A DNA stretch of 64,000 bases. Source: Gibbula magus (taxonomy: Eukaryota; Mollusca; Gastropoda; Trochida; Trochidae). Numbering within the stretch: position 1 is the stretch's first letter; each line of letters opens with the position of its first letter. Positions 23,531 to 36,700 of the stretch are shown here, piece by piece. The position numbers were made by a program, and so were the translations under genes. The stretch spans positions 47,567,750 through 47,631,749 of the forward strand of contig OW388296.1 in NCBI GenBank assembly GCA_936450465.1. The letters run 5' to 3'. The notes under the pieces were generated by a model that saw only the letters and a list, made by a program, of their open reading frames with translations, did no database searches and had not been told where the DNA came from.

Positions 23531-24865
23531 ATTTGACTACACGCTGAGGAAATGCTGATTTTCTTAACCACAAGCACTACAGTCAATAGTTCAAAGTTAT
23601 TTCCCACATTGGTCCAAATCACATGTTCCTTTCAGCTGATTATGATTACTTCAAAATTGACCAACAATTATACTACATTATGACAAGGGATTATCAGATT
23701 GGATCAAATTTTCACCTCAACAATACTGAACAAGTTCACAAATACATACCACATTATGTATGAAACAGATGTTGTACTTTTGACATTGAAAAGAAAAACC
23801 TAATGAATTACATGTGTGAAAGAAATATTGCATTTCTTGTTTATGGAATATTCAGTTCAAAATATTTAAAATGGCAAAATATTGTTAACCCCCTCCCAAC
23901 AGAGGGCAGAAAAAGTCACCAACCACCTATTATTTTCCAAACAATCTATTACGTAGGTAAATAAATTTAAATACAATTAATATATTTTTATGTGCCAAAA
24001 TGAAAGTTACTTTTCAGAAATCTCCTTTCCTTTTTCTTAATTTGTAAAATTGAACAGAAAAAAATTGTCAACTAGTATTTTGGCAAATTAAATCAATTCA
24101 TTGTTAAAATATTTGGTATTGTTTTGCTAACATGATGATCATATTAAACAAGTTTTGTCTCAAGGCAGATTTTAACTGCAACATTGTACTAAAAAGTGAA
24201 TTTCAAACTAATAAGTGTCATCTTGCATATTGATATTTTATGCTTTGTGTCTTTCTTCCCCAATAAAAAATTATAATTCAGTGGAAATATACAAAGTCTA
24301 CACACCATGATTAAAATACAGATCAAATACACAAACTACTTAATTAGTAGAAGTACAAGATTCTAGTCAAATACCAATACTTACACTAAATACAAAGACT
24401 AACTATTAGCCGGTATGACTAGCTGACAGGTCCTTCAACATCATATTTATAAAGATTAATCAGAAATCATTAAATAATTATGACCAATAAATAGTGATTT
24501 CTTTTTGGTTGTGTCAGATAAAACAATAAAATGCCCATTTTCATGGTCATGAAAAATGAATTTAATATGGAGATGACATTTTCTTCAACACTTTCATAGA
24601 ATGACAACTAGGATATACCGGTAAATATGGAACTGAAGATGGAGTTATTAAGCTGGAATCAAGACTCGTTGTTTATGAATCAAGTTCTCGGATGTAACAA
24701 ATTTAATAAACATATTGTTTAGTTTACACTCTTTGCGCTTTGCTCTTTTCAGTTGAGAGGTTAGAACCAAAGCTGAAATATTGTCAACTCTGAGTTGTTA
24801 ATTTACAGGAACGACCTAAGATATATGCTCTACCGGACTATTCCGGGATGCACAGGTAAATATAT

Positions 24866-25313
24866 CAAAGGGACACTGAGCATTTTTCATAAATTTTATA
24901 GGTGCCAAAATATCAAACATACTGATTTACTTCCAAATCATCTCACTGAGTGTGACCCGATTTGCATATTTATCCCCAACTGCCAAATATTTCACAATAA
25001 TTTTATTTCTATGAAAATTAAACGGCTCAATACATGAGAAGCCGAATGCATGTGCTCCATTCACAAGTATACCATTTATATGATCCATTGAAAATACCAA
25101 CCAATATCTGTCTCTTTGTCTGTTACATAGAAGTTTTCAAAATTACGTTTGACCAATCAACGTGCGCCAGCCGCAGTACTGTACATTATCAAGTTTTCTA
25201 TCATAATCACGACTAAACATTTTAATGTTGTAACTATACTGAAAAGATTGGCACTGAAAGGGTAATTTTTGACAACAGTCAATACCTCTTGATAAAAGAA
25301 CACACTCAGTGTA
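24866..25313. mobile_element. AAAGGGACACT-family MITE, copy 1
   Basis: Starts CAAAGGGACACTGAG and ends ACTCAGTG. The interior matches the reverse complement of 46005-46508, with shared blocks for ATTTTTGACAACAGTCA and CCAATATCTGTCTC. Another diverged copy lies at about 36600-37035. Confidence 0.65.
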
Positions 25314-25467
25314 AAACAGTGCTGGTAATAACCTTACTGGCTTGACGATGACTTAATGCCTTTTCATTTATACTCTGTGAAGTTTTCTATAAACATCAAA
25401 TTGTATTTGAACAAACCGAACATTATCTTTAATGCAGGTATCCAATTTCCGATTCAGATGCCCCATT

Positions 25468-25552
25468 CCAGTTTCAGTTAACCATTCCAGTTCCAGTTAA
25501 CAATTCCAGTTCCAGTTAGCCATTCCAGTTCCAGTTAACCATTCCAGTTCGA
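25468..25552 (+). repeat. Short tandem repeat of ATTCCAGTTCCAGTTA
   Basis: About five copies of an 18-19 bp unit with small variations (CCATTCCAGTTCCAGTTAAC). Confidence 0.8.
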
Positions 25553-26821
25553 CTGACAGCCATATTTCATGGCCGAATATGATAATGATTAGTTGTGCTT
25601 TTTCACTTTAACATCTGGACACAATACTTCCTAAATATTTCCTTTTCAGTTTTAAACTTTAAATTGCCTAAAATGATATCATGACTAGAATTGATGTTAT
25701 TTCTATATCAGAATTATTTTTTCTTTATCGGATGAGTTGTAGGGCTGTAAAAGTCGATGGCTTTAAGTTTAGAACTACATAACAATCACTCTTGTATACC
25801 AAACTCTCCTGGTTAAAAAACAACATGAAAGACCTTCCTTTTTTTTAAATCAATATTATTGTCATTATTCATTGAGAACTTCAATAAGACAATCTTGGTA
25901 AGACTTTTAAAGACAACATTTAAAATATTAAAATTTTAATAAGTTTTAACTCATTTGACTGTTTGGAACATTTTTTCAATCATAAAAACAAAGAGGTTAA
26001 TTACTTTAGAGAAACTATTATGGATTCAATACATTCTTATTATCTGCCACTGTCATTTTTTAAACATGTCACATTTCATTTTAATGGTAATTTATCAAAA
26101 TTGTTTATATGAACAAAGATCCAAAAGGCCTTTCATGTTGTTTTGGTAACCACATTGCATGTTACATTTCCAGTTTCCATAGCAACAACCTTTGACCAGT
26201 CATGGTCCAACAACTGTTTGCATCAATCAGAAAAACATGGCCGACAAAACTAGACTTTCCTCTCCACAACTCTACCAAACACTTGGCTTACTTTCAGACA
26301 AATAAATGACACAATTTTCTTTCAAACTTATTTTCATTCCCATCATGACAAAGATTAACAATTTAAGCTCTGAAATAATTAGTCCAAAACCATTTGAGAA
26401 GCCAATTTATAGAAATCATGTCTTGTTAACAACAGGAAAAATAAGGGCTAGGTCTCAGGTTAATAGAGGCTATTCTGAAATGTATTGGTTTCAATATATT
26501 TAAACATCTAGAAAAGTGAACTAATTTAACCCTTCAAAACATCTTCCTTTCCAACAATTAATTAAATTCTTGAGATAGTGACCACGAAGCATTCTTAACA
26601 CAAATGTCAATTGTAATCCACCTTTATTGGCGAAGATTATTTTTGACTTTAAGACATCTTTGTAGCTTAACACCAACCATTACCCAAGTGAGTGGTATGT
26701 TGTCGAGACAATGCTGATAAAAACGCTGTACACATAAAAACAGCCTGTACAAAGGCTGGTAACAATTATTCAAGAGTCTTGTAACAATCGTTCTCAACAC
26801 GGTAACAAGTCCTAGACGATA

Positions 26822-27050
26822 CACTGTTCCCTTTGTACTGTACAGTACAGTTTAATCCCATACTGTACAGTCCAGTTCCCTTTGTACTGTACAGTACAGT
26901 TAATCCCATACTGTACAGTACAGTTCCCTTTGTACTGTACAGTACAGTTTAATCCCATACTGTACAGTCCAGTTCCCTTTGTACTGTACAGTACAGTTAA
27001 TCCCATACTGTACAGTAATGTTCCATTCTGTACTGTCCCGGACCATTATG
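26822..27050. repeat. Palindromic satellite of TACTGTACAGTA
   Basis: Alternating blocks CCCTTTGTACTGTACAGTAC and AATCCCATACTGTACAGT repeat about four times with a period near 58 bp. Each contains the self-complementary core tactgtacagta, so both strands look alike. This gives mirror-image open frames on both strands that are not genes. Confidence 0.9.
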
Positions 27051-27701
27051 TACTGAATACGCTTCTACTGTTGAAAACACTGTATTTTATCATATCGTAC
27101 TATACTGTACATAGAGTGTATGTGTGCGGTGTTGGCTGGATGATGACAGTACATGATGACGAATGAGTGATGTCATCGTATGACATGATGAGGCATTCAC
27201 CGTATCAATCGTCAGAAGCTTGTATTCTTGCATTTCTAATATTCTTTTCCATATTTTGAATTATTTGTTCAATTGTAAGATATATTCACAGTGCCTTTAT
27301 CTAGAATTACAATTATTTTGGTTATCTCTTTATTGCGACACTAGAATTAACTTGCTATTACTGTATTTGGTACAAGTACTTTGCTTTGAAAACATTAAGC
27401 ATATTTTGATTATAACTCTATGCCCAAAAGTTAATGAAATGTTACAGCAAGAAAACCAATATTCTGAACAGTGAACATTAATCATTTTCCAAATATTTCT
27501 GATAAAATTTTTCAATAATTACAAAATATTACAAATTCTTCTAAAATGCTTGAATACAAACTGTCCGACCGTACCACTCAAATACAAGTAGGTATCAGTT
27601 GTGTTAGAGACACTTCTCTACGTCACTCCGTAATGGCTGCAATAATGTTGGCTCTAGAATATTTACAAATGAATTATGTACAGATTAATTTAAATGAGAT
27701 G

Positions 27702-30700
27702 TTAAAGTTCCATGTCCTGCGCTTCGTCTTCTGAGAAGTCACTCATGGAACTTTCGCTTGACGATGAGGCGTGCTCCTGGTCGCGTAACGCCTCCTCCGT
27801 CGCGTATTTCTGAACATATTCTGGAATAGAACAGCAAACAATTACAATGAGTTTTCTGGCATTACTGATTCTTGGGGAGAAATTGTTATGATTTAAGGGT
27901 GGAAAACCTGCCACACCCATATTTGAGGGGAATCAAGACCAAATGAACAAACTTGAGTCTCCATGTAAAAAAGATGGTATTCTCAAAATGTCAGGACTGA
28001 TAAGTTAATAATGAATTACAAGAGTGGATTAATTCAATAAATGAGGATCCAAAATGGCGGCATGTTCAATGTCAACCTGGGAATCCAAGATATTGTCAAG
28101 AGGAGCATGATAAGATTATGGAATCCTGAGTATCCTCTCTTTTTTACTTACATTGCCATGTATGAAACTCTGCTTTTTTTTACTTACTAAAAACTGTTTT
28201 ACTTACATTACTCTACCATTAGAAATACATGTCATTTAGATGATGAACAAACGTAAGATTGTTATAGTTAGGCTCACACTATCTGCAATAGTACACATTC
28301 GTGTAATTTTTCAGAACAAAAATCTCTTGCAGGATTCAAACCCACACCCTAAAGGCCTCCCCATATCAAACACAGCGCTCCAGCAGTGCGCCCGCAGCTA
28401 AATATTAGCGCATGTTACTTTGTGATTGTTAACCCCCATCAACGCAGCGCGCCGACAGCGCACCTGCAGCAAAATTTCTGAATCGCCAAAAAAGTGATTT
28501 TTGCTGCGTGGCGCTTCATTTCCGTTCGTCATCAGAAACATGTGTTGGACAAAATTCTTTGCTACAATGCCCAAAACACATATCCATGAAGAGTTACTAA
28601 TCGTTGAGATACAAAAACACCCATGACTATTTTACATAGATTCACCCAACTACAAAGATGTTGAGATGGCGAATAATTCATTGACAGAAATAGCAAAATA
28701 TTGTGAAGCAAGTAGTAAGTACATTTATTGATCAAACTACAAAATTATCAATGTTAATGTGACACTCGTTCTCTGGTCACGCAGTCTTGTGTTTGTGTGG
28801 GGAGGCCTTAAAGAGTCAGGCACCAACTGCCAGTACTGAGTGTACACAAATATTTAGGGATGGGCAGACTATAATGATAGGATAGACCAAAATTCTACAA
28901 CATAAGGTCATTGTGACATGCAGTTCAACAAGCTTGTTCAATAAAATAAAGTTAATGAATTACAACCATACCTCTAACTTTTTTCTTGTATTCTTCAGGT
29001 TTATGTAGATAGAGAGCAGCTGCGTCCCCATTCAAAGGATCTATAGGGTTGGGGTACGTCAACAGTTGGGGGAGGAACGACTCGAATATGTTTGACAAAT
29101 CTGAAATAGATAAATCTCATTTAAAAGCATTGTAGCACAATTTTTGCATTTTTTATGTTCAAATTTGCCATTTATGGCATAGGTTTATGTAATATATCCA
29201 TTGAGAGTAAAACAGCCCATTGCACAACCCAATTATCCATAGTCGGCGTCACATATAAAATGAAAACTGATAGTAGCAATTTTATATTCAGTGTAGCATT
29301 GCACCCAAACATTACTGTGTGTAGAACTGTTCTCTACTCCAGACAAAGTTGCCAAGCCCCTGGCGGGATATATTGGATTAGAGGGTGGGTGGGTGGGGTT
29401 TACGCCGCTTTTAAGAGTATTTCACTTATATCACAGCTGCTAGTATTATCGCAGGGAGAAAACCTGCAATAACATGGTGGTTTTCCATTGCAGTGAACAG
29501 TGTTCGAAATAATCGCCAGCCCGGAGGCCCGAGGCTGGCGATAATAACATCGGGCTGGCAGTTTCAAATATATACGGACCCTTATGGCCTTTAGTAAATT
29601 ATCTTTTGAGTGTATATTTTTATTTTCAATTTCCATTTGTTTATCCCTTTAAATCACGTATGGAAATCATTACGATCCATATCTTAAAATAACTAAGTTT
29701 CACTTTCATTCGCAATGCGCATGTGAATGTAAACACCAGTTAAACAAAATAAACCTTCACTCTGTGTTATAGGCTTCGCTATTACATATCGTACATGACA
29801 ACAGACAAGCCTAGCAATGCTTAGACTTTGAAAATAAATCTCCCCCAGCATCACAGGCTTCGCTTATGGGTATCGTGAGGTGAGGTGAGGTGAGGTGAGG
29901 TGAGGTGAGGTGAGGTGAGGTGAGGTGAGGTGAGGTGGGGTTTAACTCAGCTTTCAAGAGTATTTCACTTATATTGCGGCTGCTAGAAATATGGCAGGGA
30001 GAAAGCCAGCAACGCCATGTGGCTATGCTTTGCGGTTAAACCTGCGAGCATCGGCTGGAACTAGCGAAACATAGGTGGTACTACACTGAAACTCAGTGTA
30101 GCATTGCACCCAAACCTTACTGCGGGTAGAGCAGTTCTCGACTGCAGACAAAGTTGCCGTGCCCCTGGCGGGAATCGAACCCAAGACCTCTAGATCCGAA
30201 GCCGAACGCGCTAACCACTGCGTTATCCCACCGCCATATGGTTATCGTATCACTCATTAAATAATAGTTGATTAGTGGATCATAAAACAACAATGCACTT
30301 TGTATGCGAATCTGTACAGTGTGACACCAATGTATTCCCAGAACCACATGAAAATAGTAAACATCTGTGACCGACATGCCCTTTTAACTTCTATCTCACA
30401 ATATTCTTGAAATTTGTGATATCTGCCAGAGGGAATCTTTAGTATTTCAACAACTATTTTAATGAAGGTGTAAGCACATAATACATAAACGTCACGTCGC
30501 AATATGTTCGCATTAAAGAAGTTCTTATCCAGAAAATCTTGCTTTCTAATAATTTACTATCTGACTATTTATTTGAGAGATATTGGAAGGCTACCACATT
30601 TCCTCCTCTTGACCCTCTGACATCAATACCCATTAGGAACCACATACCTTCCTTCTAAACTATGTAGTCTTTTGTAAAACGAATACATTTGCAAAGTTAT

Positions 30701-33700
30701 CTAATTATGGTATTAAACATTTTAAGATTGAGTTTTGTTTGTTGTTTCTTCTTAGTGTGTTTCTAGAAATTGAGCCTTCAGATGTTATTTAGGGACTGCA
30801 GATTTACAAACCTGCAGGCCCTGATGGCCAAACTGGCAACAAAATTTAATTTGAACACTGGCGGTGAAACCTGCAAGCTGGAACTAGCGAACCATGGGTG
30901 GTACTGCGCTGATATTCAGTGTATCATTGCACCCAAACCTTACTGCTTGTAGAACAGTTCTCTACAGCAGACAAAGTTGCCGAACCCCTGGCAGGATGTT
31001 GGTTTAGAGGGATGTTGGTTTAGAGAGATGTTGGTTTAGAGGGATGTTGGTTTAGAGATATGTTGGTTTAGAGAGATGTTGGTTTAGAGATATGTTGGTT
31101 TAGAGGGATGTTGGTTAAGAGAGATGTTGGTTTAGAGAGATGTTGGTTTAGAGGGATGTTGGTTTAGAGAGATGTTGGTTAAGAGGGATGTTGGTTTAGA
31201 GAGATGTTGGTTTAGATAGATGTTGGTTTAGAGGGATGTTGGTTTAGAGGGAGAGTATTGTACATATTTTTATGGAATATTTTATTGAGTTAAATGGCCA
31301 ACCAGACTCGATATCAATGTTAAGGCTGATGTGTACATAACAAAGATTTTGACTCCCAACATATAAAATCAATACTTCAAAACACATTACTTTGGTGAAA
31401 TACAGGTCAGTAGGACAGGGTCCTTTATAATCAATCGTCAGGATTACTTTTCCATTTTTATTGATAAAATGCTATAAATATTTTATGAGCTGACCCAAAT
31501 ATATCAAATATTATAGACAGGCAGTAATAAAAAGGACTATTTTAATCATAGTTGTTTTTTTTTTATTGTACAATCAACATAGACGGATACAGAAGGGCAA
31601 CCCAGGGGATATTTATATATTTTTTAAAAAGATGTTCAAACCTTCTAAATAGGCTTTTAAGGTTGTGACCCCTGTGACCTTATTTGGGGTAATGGCGTCA
31701 CGAAATCTACAATTAAGAATCTCCATTGGCCAAGGAGTCTGCACACAACTTTTCAGCTCTCTAGACCTTTTGGAACTGGAGAAGAAGATGAAAATAGGTT
31801 TTAAAAGATGTGACCCCTGTGACCCCATTTGGGTTAAGGGATCACAAAATCTACAATTTAGAATTCCCATTGGCCAAGGAGTCTGCACATAAAAATTCAG
31901 CTCTGTGGAGTCATTGGTTCTGGAGAAGAAGTCGAAAAAGGAAAAAGTTACGCACAGACGAATGGACGGACGCCATGCCATGCCATGCCATGCCATAAGC
32001 CAACCGTGCCTTTCAGGCCTGATGAGCTAAATATTCAAAGAACATATATGCTACTTACCATACAGTGCTGTCCAAGCTTGATTGATTACATCTAAACACA
32101 CAGTACCCGATCTGAATTCAGATGATTATCAATGTGAAAACATCTTGGTCTGAATATATCATAGTTTATATGAAAATTCATCTTGGTCTAAATGTATCAT
32201 GATTGAATATGAAAATATTCTTTTCCTTAATTTATATATATAATATAATAAGATAATAATATTGAATAAATTTTTTACCCATTTATCCATTTTCTTATAT
32301 GGTCGGTATGTCCATATATGGAAAGGGAAAAAGATAAGAGATATTTTTTCAAAATTTGTTTTGAATTTATTGGAAAATTTAAATCAATTTTGGATTCAAT
32401 TGTGATGATCGAAGTTATTACTTACACTTCATCAATGTTTGGATGATATATTCTATTCATAAAGCCTGAAAGTATAAAAACAGCATTATCATATTTGAAC
32501 AGCAACAGACAAAGCAATAATCAAATACAAAGTTTAATAAGATAATAAAACATATGCAAGTTCATATTAAAATTCAATTCAGGACCATAATCTATCAGGG
32601 TCAATACAGAGAAATAACAGTCTGATTAAAACCGACGGTTTAATAAATGCAAAATAGTGCATCTACCGTGATACAAACTTATATCGTTCAGAGTTTTTCT
32701 AGCAAAACCATCTGAAAACAGCCTGTATGCTTGCATGTTCTGACACAATTCAGCTAACCAATCACATGACATCCAACAAAAGCTTTCAGTGCGAGAAGCT
32801 AGGGGCAGATAACTCAAAACAGCTATCTTTTCGTCAGGTCTGAATGCTTTCAAAAGGCGACAGTTTAAAAGCTATGATTTGATTGGTCATTTGACTGGGA
32901 TTTGTCTGCGCTAAACTGGTACGGAATACACACCTATACGGGGCATCCTCAGACCTTGTGGTGAGGAATCTACAGAACCTGTTCATATCCCAGTACAAGG
33001 TTGATTTCAATCAGACTGTTTTTACTTGGGATGTCATTTATCCAGAAAATATTCACAAGTAACTTGTGAGATGATATTTACATCATATTCATAATTGGGG
33101 GAAACATTAATGTCTCAATATCAGTTTTTATTACCTATGAGGGCTATAATATTCATATCTTCATATGATGCCCAAAGGCAAAACATCACTTTTGTCATAA
33201 TGATGTGACGTCAAGAACAATGTTATGACGTCACGCGTCGTCTATGACATTGTGCTTTAAATGCTGTGACAGCAGATAGGCAGCCTATCATTAAAAGTAG
33301 ATTTTAGTGTATTTTTCTTATTGTCATGGTATCAGTAATACGAAAATAGAACATTATATTTGTGTCTATGTCATAATATGTTTACGACACTCCTGTCTGA
33401 ATATCGCTATATCACTCAATCAGGCACTCGTGTCGTAAACAAAGTATGACAAAGACACTCATATAATATTTTCTATGACTTTGAGTTACCAATTTATAGA
33501 GAAAATATTGACAAGTAACTTGTGACAAACATCTCTTATTTGTGTAAGCGTTAATGTCCCAGTATCAGTTTTCGCCTTTCACTAGGATATATCTAGAAAA
33601 TAGTGTCAATTAACATGGGATATGATATTTATTATTGCAGTTAAAGTCAATAACCCAATATCAGTTTTACCTTGTGACACTTATAAAGAAAATATTGACA

Positions 33701-36700
33701 AGTAACATGTGCAGTGGTCGAAACAGCAGTCTGCCAACAATATATAGCTGGTTGATTTCAGATGAGACTAGTCATAAAAGTGCAAGCAGGCCGTTCGGCT
33801 AGTTAATAGTTGGATTGTTGCATACTAATTATTAAGGCTGTGCAATATTATTGCAGTACCAATATATTGCAATACAGAGTTGTGCAATACACGTATTGCA
33901 ATACGATTTTCATATCGCAATATATTGCACCAACAAATATTAGGTCAAGTTTATTCATTTATCTTGTAAAAGGCACATTTATTGCCTTAACTTGTATTAA
34001 GAAAATTATTTTGAAGTGCTAGAATGTGTGTTGGACTTTATTACAAATGATCTCTTTAAAGATCTGAAAGTCATTTTATCAAATGTGTCATGTTTAAACT
34101 GAAAAAAAATAAGTATAAAAGTTAAATGTAGAGTTCATTTAGCATGTTGTAATATCATTGGCACTAGTTAAAATGGTTTTTAGAGAAATATCTTACATTA
34201 CAGTTCAGCAATACATATCGCTATACAAAAATTGAGGCAATACATAGCCCTACTAATTATACCACATTGCAGAGTATGTAACATTTTGAAAAGGGTTGGT
34301 TTTTCAAACTGCCATTAAGACTATATGTGTTTTGTAAAAGGAAAATTTGAGATGATACTTTTCTTAAATTTATACTTATGATACATAGGGACCACAACAA
34401 CGTATGTTCATTTGTTTGAATTGGAAGGTCAAAAGAGGTCAAAGGTTAAGACTAATGTAACATCTTGATGTTATCAAGGCATGATGGATATGCTGACGGA
34501 TATATACTGATGTAAACTATAAAACTCATTATTTGAACATTTTCATCTCTGAATCAACATTCTTAAAAGGAGGGTTCTATCGGGGTATTTTTTTGGAAAC
34601 GAAATTCCATAGGATATTCATGTTGACATATATGCTACATGATTAAAACATCGTCAAACTGAAATATATTAATGAAATTAATAATTTGATATGACTTTAC
34701 ATTTCACAACTTGATAAAGACAAGCGCACATTTGTTGAAAAATAAAAACAATGAGAATTGAAGCCATTCATCGGCACTGCGAGTGGGGAAAACTTCGCTA
34801 CGACCTAACAGCATAGTATTAATTAGTTTTATGATACATCATCTGTTACTATGTGAATGTTCTATCAGTGTATATGTTTTATTATTACAAAAAAATAAAA
34901 TTGGGTTAAATATAGTGTATTTTCATTTTAAAAAATGTCAAAAATCCAAGATGGCGGATGCTGCCGATAGATCGGTGATAGAACTTTCCCTTTAATGGAT
35001 TCTGTGCCACATATAAATTGATTCTTATGAAATGAAAGATTAGTGTAAGAACGTTTTGTTTGTCAATTTTCCAAACATCCACCAACTGAATAATGGTTAC
35101 TTATGTACACACTGATGTCAAATCTTGATTACCGGTATCCTGCTGTCGCCGCATTTAGTATGCAACATCATGGACAAAGTGTGACGTCATAACATATATG
35201 ATATTTTGCTTTATTACTCAACCGTGGTGAGATTAGTCATTAGATAACAATGAGTTTGTTACACACATGTGTGAAACCACCGCATGCTGCCATAGCGTCA
35301 TAATCGGTGTGTGACGTCATAGTCGCTTTTGGTTGACGTCACAATGTTAGCAGCTCGACCTATTTACAAGTGAGCGTCGCTAACAACGATTTTCTTGCTA
35401 TTCAGCGCTATTTACATCATTGAGTAATAAATAATACTAAACTCGGTCCCGTTTGATAACATGTTTATGAAACTTGTGAATGGCATCGGTATTTAACTGT
35501 CTTTCGCTCGTTAAGATACCAAACCATTCACTTGTTTAATAGACATGTTATCAAACGGCTCATCGTTTAGTATTCTATATTTTAAGCATCATATGAAAAA
35601 TATGAATATGATAACTCCCATAGGTATCCTAATTAGTGCAACCTTGAAATAAATTTAGATATTAAAACGTCCTGGGTCTAGATTTTCAAAGCTCTAAGAA
35701 AGTCGTAAACCAATGTTGATGTATGGTACTTATGACTAACTCAGCAAAGAAAGAGCTTCTAAATCATGGCCTTGGAGCTTATTGTCAATAAGATAACACA
35801 GCAACAAATGGTAGGGAGAAAGCCTGCAACACCCTTGTGAGTGAGTTTCAACTGGAGGTGAGGTGAGTTGGGGTTTAACGCTGCTTTCAAGAGTATTTCA
35901 CTTATGTCGCGGCTGCTAGTATTAGGCAGGGAGAAAGCTCGCAACGCCATGTGGCTATGCATTGGGGTGAAACCTGCGAGCAACAGCTGGAACTAGCGAA
36001 CCATGGGTGGTACTACTCTGAAATTCAGTGTAGCATTGCATCCAAACCTTACTGCGTGTAGAACAGTTCTCTACTGCAGACAAAGTTGCCCCTGACGGGA
36101 TTCGAACCCCAGACCTCTTGATCCGAAGCCGAACGCGCTAACCACTGAGCTATCCCGCCCTAGTTTCAACTTGAGCTAATAACCATTTGATGATAGGACA
36201 ATTTCACCACACTGTATCAATATTCTTCACCAAGGTTAACTTCTGAGTGGAATACATGAATAGGGCAATCGGCTACATCATAAATCATACTGATATCAGT
36301 TTATTATTTTATTATCCATATCTGACGGCAAATTGTAATATAACCATACTTAATTACAGAAATTTCTTCCTATTTATTTACAATTATTACTGAAACACAA
36401 AAAGCATTTTATCAATAACATTTTTGTAAAATGTTACCTTGTTTGTTTACATATTAAATATTTTTGTTCCAATAAATCCTGTTGTATTCCTTATCTATTA
36501 AATTAAATATGATGAGCTGGTAAAATTATATGTGATAGTAAACAGCTGGTCAAATAAGAGTTATCTAGACTTTCTGATAGTCTATAATTTATATTTAAAG
36601 ATACATCCATTGTGTTTCATAAAATTTTATTTGACTGAAATACATGAAAAACTATATGTGCTGATTTCAGTTAAAAAAAAATCGCTCAACTTGTATATTC

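Larger units (their letters stand above)
16389..27701. other. Gene-free interval between ZC3HC1 and UBE2H 3' ends
   Basis: The two genes converge on this interval. It should contain the 3' untranslated regions of both, but poly(A) signals cannot be assigned because AATAAA-like words are frequent in AT-rich DNA. It holds a full SINE, foldback elements, hairpin-headed repeats and palindromic satellites, listed separately. Between about 23600 and 24860 I see only AT-rich single-copy-like sequence. No open frame resembles a protein. Confidence 0.6.

Noticed and set aside
26812..27166. Mirror-image open frames on both strands with CTVQY repeats
   Set aside because: They are translations of the palindromic TACTGTACAGTA satellite. 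Both strands give the same repeated peptide.
30995..31252. Regular repeats resembling a CRISPR array
   Set aside because: Units are contiguous 16-mers with no unique spacers, in an intron-rich animal genome. It is a minisatellite. The same applies to 42640-43135.
31613..32000. Overlapping open frames on both strands, up to 127 residues
   Set aside because: They lie in an AGCTCATCAG repeat copy. The frames are not kept in the other copies.
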